From positions 45,893,696-45,957,695 of the forward strand of contig CM065700.1 of the NCBI GenBank assembly GCA_017654935.2: a stretch of 64,000 bases of DNA, in the 5' to 3' direction. The notes under the pieces were generated by a model. That model was not told where the DNA came from. It did not search any database and saw nothing but the letters and a program-made list of their open reading frames with translations. The stretch comes from Phymorhynchus buccinoides (lineage: Eukaryota > Mollusca > Gastropoda > Neogastropoda > Raphitomidae). Shown one piece after another: positions 10,346 through 21,408 of the stretch. Each line of letters opens with the position of its first letter. Within the stretch, counting starts at the first letter, position 1. Made by a program: the position numbers and the translations under genes.

Positions 10346-11310
10346 AAAATCAAAACATACGGCTTTTAAATGTAATTTATTCGAATGTTTAATGAATCGC
10401 TTTCAATAATATTTGAAGAAGGAAAACTTTTTTTTTAAATACGTGGGGTATACTAAAAAGGAAAAAATGGCAAAAGTGCAGTTCAGTACGCCCATGACAT
10501 TTTGGCAAAGTTCACGTTTTCGCCCGAAAGGGAAGATAATCTAACAGAATGAGCCCCCGGTTTTGCTCTTTTCTGTCATCAAATGCTCTCCCTTGTTTTG
10601 CTCTTTTGTCATCAAATGCTCTCCCTTGCTGTGGAAATAACGAAGCTTTTCCCGTAGAAGGTAATCCATGGACGAAAGAAGCCTTTCTGCCTATGAATTA
10701 TCTTCTCGTACAAGGTTAAATGTGGATAGATTATTGCCCCTTATTTTTCCGTTCATTTTTTTTCTGAAGAAAATGAAAACTCGAACGGGAACTGTTTTTC
10801 TTTCTAGATATTTAGCACATAACGCAAGGCATTCTGTGTCAATGTATGTTTCTCCAGTAAAGAGAAATCACTCTAAGAAAACATGTATAGAGGGGGACAA
10901 AATCTAAGGAAATACGTTGTATTCCGGCACCGACATTTTACTTGAAAGCAAATTATCTGAAGACGAAAACGAGGTGACATAATACACGTTTACAATTTTT
11001 TTATTTATTGATAACCGTGATGAACTTTTAATGAAAAATATTGTGAATATGACAACGTTTTTAACCGACAGTTTTATTTGTTAATAATTATGCAACATTG
11101 GAATAATCTTCCCACTAACATACAATGTGCATCTAACATTAGCATAGTTATTCAGTCTTTTGGATCAGGATCCAAATTTAGAAGTTTAAAGTTTGGATAA
11201 TTGAAGTTCATTGCCAATTTTCTTCATTAAAGGCATAGGGTTTAGACTAGGAAGTAAATCACCAAAACATGTATTAAAATGGGGTATTAATAGGGCCGCG
11301 AGGCCCACAA
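10346..11310. other. Intronic or intergenic, no gene seen
   Basis: AT-rich. A direct duplication of about 35-40 bp (TTTTGCTCTTTT...GCTCTCCCTTG) lies at 10560-10635. The splice-donor-like AGAAGGTAATCC at 10650 has no convincing exon before it. Confidence 0.45.
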
Positions 11311-11317
11311 GACGACT

Positions 11318-11324
11318 GCTGCTG

Positions 11325-11382
<58 letters not shown>

Positions 11383-11383
11383 C
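11318..11383. repeat. (CTA)n/(CTG)n trinucleotide tract
   Basis: About 20 CTA units after a few CTG. A shorter CTA run lies at 11628-11646. Confidence 0.95.
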
Positions 11384-11738
11384 AAAAAGCCTAAATGTCA
11401 CAGAGTGATAACTTCGCAGCCTACAAATCTTGCAAAGAATGAAGCCAACTTTCTCACTTCCCACCTGGAAGGTGAAAAGGTGGAAGGTGGGAAGTGTTAG
11501 TGTTGTTGTAGGCAGTGAGTGGGTTCACAATGATCCCCAGCTGTAGTGTAGGTGAAAGGGTGGGAGTAAAAAGAAAACCGGCTTCAGTCAGCTGCGGACT
11601 GCGAGTTTGTATACTTAGGCGTTTTGCTACTACTACTACTACTACTAAACGTTTTTCACCAGAATTGTGGTCAATGTACAAAATATTCTTGTCACTAAAA
11701 AAACCCGTTGAACCAATTGTCATTGGCATTATCGATTA

Positions 11739-11840
11739 AAAATTCGGGACTTTCCTGGTATTGCAGTACCTCCAGGATCGGACCACTATCTATATTTATT
11801 GTCTCGCATGTGCCTGTTCCAGGCCGGAGGACGTTAATCG
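11739..11840 (-). repeat. GTCCC-type dispersed hairpin, copy
   Basis: Minus strand reads AACGTCCTCCGGCCTG, CAGGC, then CCTGGAGGTACTGCAATACC and AAAGTCCCGAATTTTT. CCTGG/CCAGG pair; the outer stem is partly decayed. Confidence 0.6.
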
Positions 11841-11857
11841 GAATTTCTTATTTCCAG

Positions 11858-12002
11858 GCACGGATGTCTGACATGGGAGTGGCTTTGACCAGCCGGGTTC
11901 CGCCATTGTCCTGCAATACGCACTCTGGGGACCGACTGTGTGGCCCAGAATGTCGTCGACAATAACCACGATGACAGTGACGACAAACTTTTCATTGTCA
12001 AG
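11858..12002 (+). CDS. Candidate exon with one-base frame break
   Basis: Bounded by TTTCTTATTTCCAG and by AAG|GTAGGC, both good splice sites. The first frame is open for 35 codons (ARMSDMGVALTSRVPPL...) to TAA. The frame that exits at the donor reads NVVDNNHDDSDDKLFIVK over the last 54 nt. The total is 145 nt; one base fewer gives 144 and joins the two halves in phase 0 at both ends, matching the phase-0 exon at 12937. Either a one-base assembly error or a real frameshift is implied, or else only the last 54 nt are coding via the CCCAG acceptor at 11948. Not recognised. Confidence 0.35.
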
Positions 12003-12540
12003 GTAGGCTTTTTGCTTCTTAAAAAACTGCGTGGAAACAAAATAAATAAAATAACATCCATTTTAATATATTTTCAATTTAGTCCTAACCGCAACCTTTT
12101 CTTCATTCGAATTAAAAGTAAGAATAAAAGAAATTCCCTCAAGCCTCAACAGGATTCCTCCTTTGAACATGCAGGTTTACAGAATGTACACATTGACGAT
12201 AATCAATGGATAAATACTCCCCTTTTTACAGTGATGCATCGATAATGGAAAAGTGATTCGACAAACTGTCCTGAAAATTAAAAAACATTCCATAGGACAA
12301 AATGTCCCGGATCTTGTAGAAATCAGTTGGACACAACCCACCAGTGTTCAGTGTCAATGGGACATGTGTCCTGGCAAGGGGGTGGGGTGCAATAGGACAT
12401 TTCCAGTTTTAATAGGACTGTCCTTTGACCTTGGCCTCGGGACATCATTGCTTTTTATATATTTTGTCAAAAGGGACCAAATTAAGTCCATTTTGTTTTC
12501 AAACAATAGCTGAATCGCTGAAGAAGAAACGTCTTACGCC
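12003..12540. other. Putative intron, no feature named
   Basis: AT-rich with repeated AGGACA and GGGACA words around 12290-12440. A minus-strand open frame follows a CTTCTTCAG-like site at 12520 but has no other support. Confidence 0.4.
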
Positions 12541-12870
12541 AATGTCTGTGTATTCGTTAACAATATTCACAAAATATCACTATTTCTCCATGGCAATACA
12601 GTGAATTGTAAGTCATATTTTGAGTGGCCTAACACTGTGTTGCCATGGGGAAATAGATATTTTGTGAATATGGTTAACGTCTATACGGACCTTAACTAAT
12701 AATACTTAGTTTTCACAATTATTGTAGTGTATTTCTCCATGGCAATACAGTGAATTGTAAGTCGTATTTTGAGTGGCCTAACACTGTGTTGCCATGGGGA
12801 AAATAGATATTTTGTGAATATGGTTAACGTCTATACGGACCTTAACTAATAATACTTAGTTTTCACAATT
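12541..12870. mobile_element. CATGGCAACACAGTG palindromic MITE, 1.9 copies
   Basis: Arms ATTCACAAAATAT, CCATGGCAATACAGTG and CACTGTGTTGCCATGGGG, ATATTTTGTGAAT form a palindrome at about 12550-12677. The right-hand part repeats with a period of 149 bp (12582 versus 12731), so a tandem duplication followed insertion. Same family as 34401-34538. Confidence 0.78.
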
Positions 12871-12936
12871 ATTGTAGTGTATGAAAAAGCATAACGCAAG
12901 ATAACTGTTGACAAAGCCTTTGTCTTCCTGTTGCAG

Positions 12937-12987
12937 ATATTACGCACGTGGGGCCGTTTCTTCCAGTTAATTCCATCAGCAGCCTGA
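12937..12987 (+). CDS. Candidate terminal exon
   Basis: A strong 3' splice site (TTTGTCTTCCTGTTGCAG) leads into phase-0 codons ILRTWGRFFQLIPSAA and TGA at 12985-12987. Joined to the end of the previous candidate exon it reads ...DDKLFIVK/ILRTWGRFF, which looks protein-like across the junction. The 57 bp minisatellite follows 19 bases later and would be 3' UTR. An alternative acceptor (GCAG, 12982) would read into the minisatellite instead. Confidence 0.38.
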   Translation: MLRTWGRFFQLIPSAA

Positions 12988-13006
12988 TGCCACTGTCTGT
13001 GATCCA

Positions 13007-13640
13007 CAGCCAGGACTCTGGGGCGGACCACGTGGGACGATGACCACCACACCAGGCTTTGGACAGCCAGGACTCTGGGGCGGACCACGTGGGACAATGA
13101 CCACCACGCCAGGCTTTGGACAGCCAGGACTCTGGGGCGGACCACGTGGGACGATGACCACCACGCCAGGCTTTGGACAGCCAGGACTCTGGGGCGGACC
13201 ACGTGGGACGATGACCACCACGCCAGGCTTTGGACAGCCAGGACTCTGGGGCGGACCACGTGGGACGATGACCACCACACCAGGCTTTGGACAGCCAGGA
13301 CTCTGGGGCGGACCACGTGGGACGATGACCACCACACCAGGCTTTGGACAGCCAGGACTCTGGGGCGGACCACGTGGGACGATGACCACCACACCAGGCT
13401 TTGGACAGCCAGGACTCTGGGGCGGACCACGTGGGACGATGACCACCACGCCAGGCTTTGGACAGCCAGGACTCTGGGGCGAACCACGTGGGACAATGAC
13501 CACCACGCCAGGCTTTGGACAGCCAGGACTCTGGGGCGGACCACGTGGGACAATGACCACCACGCCAGGCTTTGGACAGCCAGGACTCTGGGGCGAACCA
13601 CGTGGGACAATGACCACCACACCAGGCTTTATATAACCAA
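13007..13640. repeat. 57 bp minisatellite, eleven units
   Basis: The unit (CCAGGACTCTGGGGCGGACC ... GGCTTTGGACAG) is 57 bp, so frames stay in register. On the plus strand it reads GLWGGPRGTMTTTPGFGQP per unit to a TAA after the last unit; three minus-strand frames are open too. Units are near identical. Variation is confined to ACG/ACA, ACA/ACG and GGA/GAA; the first two are synonymous in the plus frame. AAG|GTAGGC follows at 13642. Coding status is undecided. Confidence 0.93.
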
Positions 13641-13679
13641 GGTAGGCTCCTGCTTATTGCATTCGCAAAACAGCTATCT

Positions 13680-13815
13680 GTATTAAAATTTTTAAATCGG
13701 GACTTTACTGGTTTCGTACTGCCTCCGGGCATTGCCTCCAGTATCGTTCCCACCATATTTGTATTTACAAATGTCCCATATGTCTGATTCAGACCAAGAG
13801 GACGTAAAACTCCAT
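13680..13815 (-). repeat. TTTTACGTCC/GTCCC double-hairpin repeat
   Basis: Minus strand reads TTTTACGTCCTCTTGGTCTG, CAGAC, GGGACATTTGTAAATAC, then ACTGG/CCAGT-type arms and AAAGTCCCGATTTAAA. It is the most complete copy of this family in the window. Confidence 0.65.
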
Positions 13816-13859
13816 TTTCGTCCTGCTTCTTCTTTGTGCTCATCAGACACAAGTTCCTA

Positions 13860-14190
13860 GTGATGGTGGTGGTAGCTATAGTAGTAGTAGGCGTAGTTGT
13901 AGCAGTAGTTGAAATAGTTGTAGAAGTAGTTGTTGTCTGCTGTCGACGTGGACAAATCTGCATTCCATAATCTTTATCCGCGAAGCAAAACCACGAGTAG
14001 TTGTAGTAGTAGTTGTTGTAGTAGTTGTAGTAGTTGAAATAGTTATTGTAGTTGTTGTTGTAGTAGTTGAAATAGTTATGGTGGTAGTTGTAGTAGTTGA
14101 AATAGTTATGGTAGTTGTAGTAGTTGAAATAGTTATTGTAGTTGTTGTAGTAGTTGAAATAGTTATAGTAGTTGTAGTAGTTGAAATAGT
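13860..14190. repeat. TAG/TTG-rich minisatellite
   Basis: Irregular units of about 30 bp built from GTAGTTGTAGTAGTTGAAAT. A shorter block lies at 14397-14465. It encodes poly-Thr/Ser only by composition. Confidence 0.9.
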
Positions 14191-14334
14191 AACTGTGTAA
14201 GGTTTTTATATACGACTAAATTTTAATCCTTTTTTTAACTTTTGTTTCAAATCTTTACGTTTTTAATTGTATATTTTTAACTGTGATATCACGTGGTCGG
14301 ATTTTAAACTGTGATCTTATGTGCTCAAATGTTG

Positions 14335-14383
14335 ACGTGGTGACAGCCCTGACATGGCCGTAGCAGTCGACGGGGCTATAAAC
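14335..14383 (+). repeat. GGGACTATAA hairpin motif, copy A
   Basis: GTGGTGACAGCCCTG ... CGACGGGGCTATAAAC. Stem AGCCCTG/CGGGGCT. Confidence 0.75.
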
Positions 14384-14721
14384 ATCACACACAAAAAAGT
14401 TGAAATATAGTAGTTGTAGTTGTAGTTCTTGTAGTAGTTGTAGTTGAAATAATAGTAGCAGTCGTTGAGGTAACAGGCTTTTCTTCAGTCTAGGGGCCTC
14501 ATGGCGATGAGCTTTAGTTATGCCCAGCAAACCCGCCTGCTTCATCAGGCGGTTGAAGAAGGCGGCTGAATGTAGGTTGCAACAAGAGTGCAATAATATG
14601 TTAACGAATTAAACGAACATTTTAAAGAATTTTCATTCTTTTAGTAATTCCCTTGACATTCAGTGCAATTACCGAGTCCTAATTAGTTTTCTGACTGTTT
14701 TGACTGGGTTGGATTTCAGGT
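14384..14721. other. No gene seen
   Basis: Holds the short TAGTTG block and ordinary AT-rich sequence ending in a 3'-splice-like TTGGATTTCAG at 14721. Confidence 0.4.
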
Positions 14722-14764
14722 CTGATGAAAGGGGCAGCTGTGCAGGGGTCCTCTTCAGCCAAAG

Positions 14765-15950
14765 TCCATCAACATCTCCACGTCCGCAAAGCATCTCTAC
14801 ATGAGGAAATATCTCCATGTCCGCAAAACATCTGTCTGCAATCACATATCCGTGTCCGCAAAGCATCTCTACATCTGCAATCACCATCTCCATGTCCACA
14901 AAACATCTACATCTGCAATCACCATCTCCAAATCCGCAAAACATCTCTGTCTGTAATCACCATCTCCATGCCCGCAAAACATCTCTGCGTGTGGAAAGAT
15001 ATCCATGTCCGCAAAACATCTCTACATGAGGAAAGATCTCCATGTCCGCAAAACATCTCTACGTGTGGAAAGATCTCCATGCCCGCAAAACATCTCTGTG
15101 GACATCAGATCTCCATGCCCGCAAAACATCTCTCTCCATGTCCGCAAAACATCTCTACATGTCCATGTCCGCAAAAATCTCCATGTCCGCAAAACATCTC
15201 TACGTGCATGTCCGGAAAGATCTCCATGTCCGCAAAACATCTCTACATCAAGAAATATCTCCATGTCCGCAAAACATCTCTACATGTGGAAAGATCTCCA
15301 TGCCCGCAAAACATCTCTACATGTGGAAAGATCTCCATGCCCGCAAAACATCTCTACATGCGGAAAGATCTCCATGCCCGCAAAACATCTCTACATGCGG
15401 AAAGATCTCCATGCCCGCAAAACATCTCTACATCAGAAAAGATCTCCATGTCCGCAAAACATCTCTACGTGTGGAAAGATCTCCATGTCCGCAAAACATC
15501 TCGACATCGGAAAATATCTCCATGTCCGCAAAACATCTCTACATCTGGAAAGATCTCCATGTCCACAAAACATCTCTACGTTTGCAATCTCCATGTCCGC
15601 AGAACATCTGTCCACAATCACCATCTCCATGTCCGCAGAACATCTCTACGTCTGCAATCGCCATCTCCATTGTCCGCAGAACATCTCTACGTCTACAATC
15701 GCCATCTCCATGTCCGCAGAACATCTCTACGTCTGCAATCGCCATCTCCATGTCCGCAGAACATCTACGTCTGCAATCGCCATCTCCATGTCCGCAGAAC
15801 ATCTCTACGTCTGCAATCGCCATCTCCATGTCCGCAGAACATCTATACGTCTGCAATCGCCATCTCCATGTCCGCAGAACATCTATACGTCTGCAGTCGC
15901 CATCTCCATGTCCGCAGAACATCTCTATCGCCATCTCCATGCGGAAACGA
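14765..15950. repeat. 37 bp and 40 bp minisatellite array
   Basis: From 14765 to about 15590 the unit is 37 bp (GATCTCCATGTCCGCAAAAC, ATCTCTACATGTGGAAA). From about 15590 it is 40 bp with CCGCAGAACATC and GTCTGCAATCGCC. Neither unit has a stop in any plus frame, so three long overlapping frames exist (442, 318 and 417 codons). A 3' splice-like TTGGATTTCAG (14721) precedes the array in the frame of the longest. Confidence 0.93.
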
Positions 15951-16090
15951 ATCCCGAGTAGTAACATGTCTACTTGGAGAAGCTTCTCAGACGTATTTAA
16001 ACATATGTGTTTCCGAGGTAACCCTGCTTTCCATTTGTTCTCATGTCATTTAGTTATTTTTCTGCTACCCTTACTGATTATGTCTGTCTG

Positions 16091-16092
16091 TC

Positions 16093-16141
<49 letters not shown>

Positions 16142-16160
16142 GTTACTCTCTATCTCTCTA

Positions 16161-16193
<33 letters not shown>

Positions 16194-16194
16194 A

Positions 16195-16242
<48 letters not shown>

Positions 16243-16245
16243 CAC
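16091..16245. repeat. (CT)n microsatellite, interrupted
   Basis: Nearly pure CT runs with TAT and CAT interruptions. Confidence 0.97.
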
Positions 16246-16555
16246 GCTCTCTTACACTAAAGCTTACGATTTTAGTAAATGTAATGAACCATTAATAATT
16301 ATAAGCACATGGTGATGCTGAGCGAACGGTAAGACCCAACTTTCATTCATCCGAGTAAATGTGCCTGCTTGTACGTGTGCGCGCGTGCGTGCGCGTGCGT
16401 GTGTGTGTCTGTCTGCCCGCGCAAGCATAAGTATACATGTGTGTGCGCGTGCGTTGTGTGTGTGCGCGTTGAGTATTGTTGCTAGTTGTTGAATGTCTTG
16501 TTTGATGATTTACTAACTTCAAAATGTGTGTTCTTTACACAGGTGTTGGTGCGTT

Positions 16556-16860
16556 TGGAAGGGAATCTCCAATCGTCAACTTCTCTTCATACGTCACCTC
16601 CACGATTGTATTGGTCATCGCTACGCCACATCTACGTCACCTGTATGTCATCTCTACGAGCTCCTACGTCATCTCTACAGTCTTCTCTGCTCATCTCTAC
16701 AACCTTCCTACGTAATCTCTTCCATTGCTGTGACAGGACTATAAACGACAGACTACATTACGTCATCTTCATTCCTCTTCAAAGTGAACTCTGTACTGCA
16801 GCATTGTATTGGTTTCTATGCGTGAAAGTGTCTGCAAAGAACAACTTTGAACACTTGTGA
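16556..16860 (+). other. CATCTCTACGTC-rich open segment
   Basis: Follows a 3'-splice-like TTCTTTACACAG and stays open to TGA at 16858, but CTACGTCATCTCTACG-type words repeat through it and echo the minisatellite upstream. GTGACAGGACTATAAACG at 16729 is a half copy of the GGGACTATAA hairpin. Coding is possible but unconvincing. Confidence 0.25.
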
Positions 16861-16870
16861 ACGTAGTAAC

Positions 16871-17150
16871 TTTGTGAAAACCTTCAAACGGGGAAAAAGA
16901 AACCTGAACATTGAACTGAACATATTTTGTCTTTAGTTGTTAGTGCATGCATTTAGTTGTGTGAAAACCTTCAAACGGGGAAAAAGAAACCCGAACATTG
17001 AACTGAACATATTTTGTCTTGTTTAGTTGTTAGTACATGCATTTTGTTGTGTGAAAACCTTCAAACGGGGAAAAAGAAACCCGAACATTGAACTGAACAT
17101 ATTTTGTCTTGCTTAGTTGTTAGTGCATGCATTTTGTTGTGTGGATTCTG
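16871..17150. repeat. Three tandem units of about 90 bp
   Basis: GTGAAAACCTTCAAACGGGG recurs at 16874, 16961 and 17051, each followed by AAAAAGAAACCYGAACATTG and ATATTTTGTCTT. Confidence 0.93.
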
Positions 17151-17166
17151 TGTGTTGTAATGCCAG

Positions 17167-17497
17167 ACATCAGCACAAATTAAGGACCACTCGCATACAT
17201 AAAAATCAATCAAAAGCGTTTACTTTTAAAACTTTTAATTTCGTAGCTCGTCTACATATCCCATCCAAAATTCTAAAGCCGATAGATTCATTTTGGGTAC
17301 ACGTTTTATTCAGGCTGGCAATGACGACGCATGTTTGAAGCATAAAACTCTCGTACTGTAAGCCAGTTGAAATAGATTTTGTTGTTGAATTTTATAGCAG
17401 ACATGAGGAAAACGATGACATGAAACGTGTACCAAAAACGAACCTATTGGCTCTGCCCGTTTTTGAAGTGGTCCTTAACTTGTGTTGGTGTTTCTGT
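17167..17497. mobile_element. Candidate MITE with 28-30 bp TIRs
   Basis: CACAAATTAAGGACCACT (17174-) is mirrored by AGTGGTCCTTAACTTGTG (17468-17485), one mismatch. The symmetry extends outward to CAGACATCAG and GGTGTTTCTG. The interior of about 280 bp is unrelated. The target duplication is unclear. Confidence 0.55.
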
Positions 17498-17744
17498 AGG
17501 AATGGCTTAATTTTTATTTGTTTCTGTCGTATCCGACTTGGGGGCAACGGTTGGCACCAGCAATATTCACAGGGAAAATGAAGGCTGAGAAAATGAGTTT
17601 TACGTCCTCCAGCACTGGCACAGGCGCACATGGGACAATTTGTTTTAAAGATAGAAAAATGAAGGCCGAGGCAACCAAGATAAGGGGACACTGCACTGCT
17701 TTTGCGTCACGAAAGAGTAGTAGTTTCAGCACAGTGTGTTCTCA

Positions 17745-17925
17745 TCTAACGTACGCAGGGTGTATCTGGATGTATCCTCGTCTGTGTCCCTGTCACCAAT
17801 GTCTATGTCCCCGTGTCTCTGTCACCATTGTATGTCCCCGTGTATATGTGTCCCCGTCTGTGTCCTTGTCACCATTGTCTGTATGTCCCCGTGTCCCTGT
17901 CTGTTATGTCCCCATCTCTATGAGA
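17745..17925. repeat. Short CTGTCACC/CCCCGTGT minisatellite
   Basis: Irregular units of TGTCCCCGTGTCTCTGTCAC type. Confidence 0.85.
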
Positions 17926-18039
17926 GACAAAACCTTACCCCTTATCCTAACCCTGATCCAAATCCCCTAACCCTATCTTTAGCCCGAGTGGACACACAGA
18001 GGCGGGAACACATCCGTTTTGTTTTTTTGTATTTAGTAT

Positions 18040-18165
18040 TTAGTATATTCTAGTCACAGAGACTTATCTCTGTGAAATTCGGACTGCGTTTCCCCCGGAG
18101 AGCGCATCGTCGTAAGCGCAGCGCCAACAATCTTTTTTTGGGGGGGGGGGGGGGGGGGGCAGGGT
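18040..18165 (-). mobile_element. SINE tail fragment
   Basis: On the minus strand: GCGATGCGCTCTCC, CGAATTTCACAGAGATAAG and a tail of TAAATAC repeats, matching the end of the tRNA-headed SINE. A poly-G run lies at 18140-18159. Confidence 0.65.
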
Positions 18166-18390
18166 GAAGAGGGCAGGCTTGGGAAAACTAGTTTCCGTAA
18201 CGTAGGGGAAGAAGGAGGGAAAGGGCAGCCTGTCTTGCTCTTTTCTGTTTCTAAATTATCTCCCTTACGGTCCTAAATAATAAAGCATTTATAAATTATA
18301 TAGGCAATATGTTTTTCCTGAACCATAGATGGGTGAAAGATGATCAAGATTTATAGCCACGTGTTCTGTTTTAAGCACCTTTATTATTTA

Positions 18391-18438
18391 CTGTGGTGAC
18401 AGTCCTGAGAAGACTATTGCTGTTGACGGGACTATAAA
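18391..18438 (+). repeat. GGGACTATAA hairpin motif, copy B
   Basis: CTGTGGTGACAGTCCTGAG ... GACGGGACTATAAAT. Stem AGTCCTG/CGGGACT. Confidence 0.75.
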
Positions 18439-19189
18439 TGTAAAAGATTAAACAAATAAAAGATAGGACTATAAACAATTTAAAAATCTAATAAATAAAT
18501 GCACCTTTATTGCAATGCTTTATTTACCAGGCAGTGGTTAAAAATTGAAATGCTCTGCATTAGTAGTGTTGGGAATCCCATGTAAATTAGGATTAATCCG
18601 CAATTTGTAATTAAGCTACACTAGCTCAAGAGCAAACGTAAATCAACATAAGCTATTAATTACTAAGACGTAATCAAGTAACCGATTACCCCTAATCTAC
18701 CTTTAACATCAATATTATGATCACATTTGTTATTCTGGACTAGGTTATTGTTAAATTGTATTAGACTTATTCATGTTTTAACCGGGTTTAACTTCATTAT
18801 AGCTGTGTATGACCGTGAGAGAGAGACAGAAAGGGGGTGGGGGAGAGGGCATGGTTTGCAGTGTATTTGCGAGAAAAACACGAAATATGAATGTTTTATT
18901 GAAGGTAAAAAGGATAAGCTACAATAGCTTCTTTGCACCTTGCCCTCTCACTCACACACTCACACCATGCATCAAGCAAAGAAAAATGGACATAAAAACA
19001 AGTGAAGGAAATAAACAAAAATGACAAACATGAGCACATGAAGTAATTGACGAAAACAAACAAACAAAAGGGGAGATTGAAATAAAAGCTAATATGAGCA
19101 ATGGTGAATTTGAATTGGTGGTTTGAAGTGATTTAGAAAAAAAATTAAACAATTCTTCCACAGAATAATAGCACTTAAAAAATAGATAA
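18439..19189. other. AT-rich, no gene seen
   Basis: No repeat or coding segment that I can support. Leads into the tandem array. Confidence 0.4.
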
Positions 19190-19941
19190 GATGGGAATAA
19201 GAGAGAGAGGAGTGGAGAGAGATGGGGACACAGAGAGGGAAGAGAGAGAGAAGAGCGTGTTTGTGCGAACGTGTGCCGTCCACTTCCCACGTTTTTACTC
19301 TTGCTCCTATGTTTTTAGTTTTCCTTCATCATTCATTATAGCTTATAATTTGTCACCTTTCTTTTTTTTCATTTTCTTTTCTTATCTCACCTGAGAAAAG
19401 TTCATCAAACCTATTTAACGATTTAACTTTCTAAAAATTTCTAATGCCATGCATTCAAATATAAGTGTGTTTAAAAAAACCATTTTTTATTGAGCAAATG
19501 AAGTGTTCAATAACTGACAATTCCTTATCTTTTATTAAAATGTCCAAGCTAGTGTTGACAGGGGGGGTGCAAAGGAAGAGGGGAACGTCCACCCCTCTCA
19601 CCCACCCCACCCCCCTTTACACTGCAGCATTCTGAATTCAATCATCCAATGTTTAACGTATAAGTTTGTATCAGAAAATCTCAAAATTGTCATCAAAATT
19701 GACCCACCCCTACCCACACCCCCAAGCGACATTTTTTGGTCCTTTTCAAAGAAATGTGGTTGGTAGGAATCATGGCAACATTTATTTTATTTTTTGGCTG
19801 TCTTGTTTCTATCTTTATTTTGCATTAATTTCGTTTCACTTTGATTCTTTCTTGTGTACCTTTAGTTTGCCTCTGGACCTAGGTGTGGAAGTGAAGGCGT
19901 AGCTGTAGTGGTGCGTGTGTGGATTTTGTGTGTGTGAGAGA

Positions 19942-19984
<43 letters not shown>

Positions 19985-20726
19985 GAGTGGGGAGAGATAG
20001 GGACACAGAGGGAGAGGGAAAAGAAAGAAGAGCGTGCTTGTGCGTGCGTGCCGTCCACTTCCCACGTTTCACTCTTGCTCCTATGTTTTTAGTTTTCCTT
20101 CATCATTATAGCTTATCATTTCTGTCACCTTTCTTTTTCACTTTTTTCCTTAATATTTCACCTGTTCTTTCACCTGAGAAAATAACTTCATCAAAACTAT
20201 TTAACAACTTAACTTTCTAAAACTTCTAATGCCGTGTATTCAAAGATAAGTGTGGGTTTTTTTAATCTAAGTTTTTATTGAGCAAATGAAGTGTTCAATA
20301 ACTGTCAATTCCTTATCTTTTGTTAAAATGTCCAAGCTAGTGTTGACAGGGGGGGGGTGCAAAGGAAGAGGGGAACGTCCACCCCTCTCACCCACCCCAC
20401 CCCCCTTTACACTGCAGCATTCTGAATTCAATCATCCAACGTTTAAAGTATAAGTTTGTATCAGAAAATCTCAAAATTGTCATCAAAATTGACCCATCCC
20501 TACCCACACACCCAAGCGACATTTTTTGGTCCTTTTCAAAGAAATGTGGTTGGTAGGAATCATGGCAACATTTATTTTTATTTGTTTGCTGTCTTGTTTC
20601 TATCTTTATTTTTCGTTAATTTCGTTTCACTTTGATTCTTTCTTGTGTACCTTTAGTTTGCCTCTGGACCCAGGTGTGGAAGTGAAGACGTGACTGTAGC
20701 TGTAGTGGTGTGTGTATGGATTTTTG

Positions 20727-20770
<44 letters not shown>

Positions 20771-21288
20771 GCGTGAGAGAGAGAGACAGAGAGACAGAGA
20801 GACAGAGAGATAGGAGTGGGGAGAGATAGGGACACAGAGAGAGGGAGACCTTTTTTCATATTTTTCCTTAAAAAGAAAAAGAAGAGCGTGCTTGTGCGAG
20901 CGTGCCGTCCACTTCCCACGTTTCACTCTTGCTCCTATGTTTTTAATTTTCCTTCATCATTATAGTGTTGACAGGGGGTGTGCAAAGGAAGAGGGGAACG
21001 TCCACCCCTCTCACCCACCCCACCCCCCTTTACACTGCAGCATTCTGAATTCAATCATCCAATGTTTAACGTATAAGTTTGTATCAGAAAATCTCAAAAT
21101 TGTCATCAAAATTGAGCCACCCCTACCCACACCCCCAAGCGACATTTTTTGGTCCTTTTCAGAGAAATGTGGTTGGTAGGAATCATGGCAAGAAACATTT
21201 TGTTGTTGTCTTGTTTCTATCTTTATTTTTCGTTAATTTCGTTTCACTTTGATTCTTTCTTGTGTACCTTTAGTTTGCCTTTGACCCA

Positions 21289-21408
21289 GGTGTGGGAGTG
21301 AAGACGTGACTGTAGCTGTAGTGGTGCGTGTGTGGATTTGGGGCTGTGTGTGAGAGAGAGAGACAGACAGAGACAGACAGAGACAGAGACGCAGACGCAG
21401 ACGCAGAC
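21289..21408. repeat. Left direct flank of LINE insertion
   Basis: CTTTGACCCAGGTGTGGGAG to the (GACAGA)n region. Near identical to 22421-22530. Both share CTTTGACCC where other units have CTCTGGACCC. Confidence 0.8.

Noticed and set aside
12345..12520. Minus-strand frame after a CTTCTTCAG-like site
   Set aside because: No donor, no partner exon, and it crosses repeated GGACA words.
12869..13963. 364-codon minus-strand frame through the 57 bp minisatellite
   Set aside because: It joins a Thr-rich microsatellite, a dispersed repeat and the minisatellite; all variable minisatellite sites are non-synonymous in this frame.
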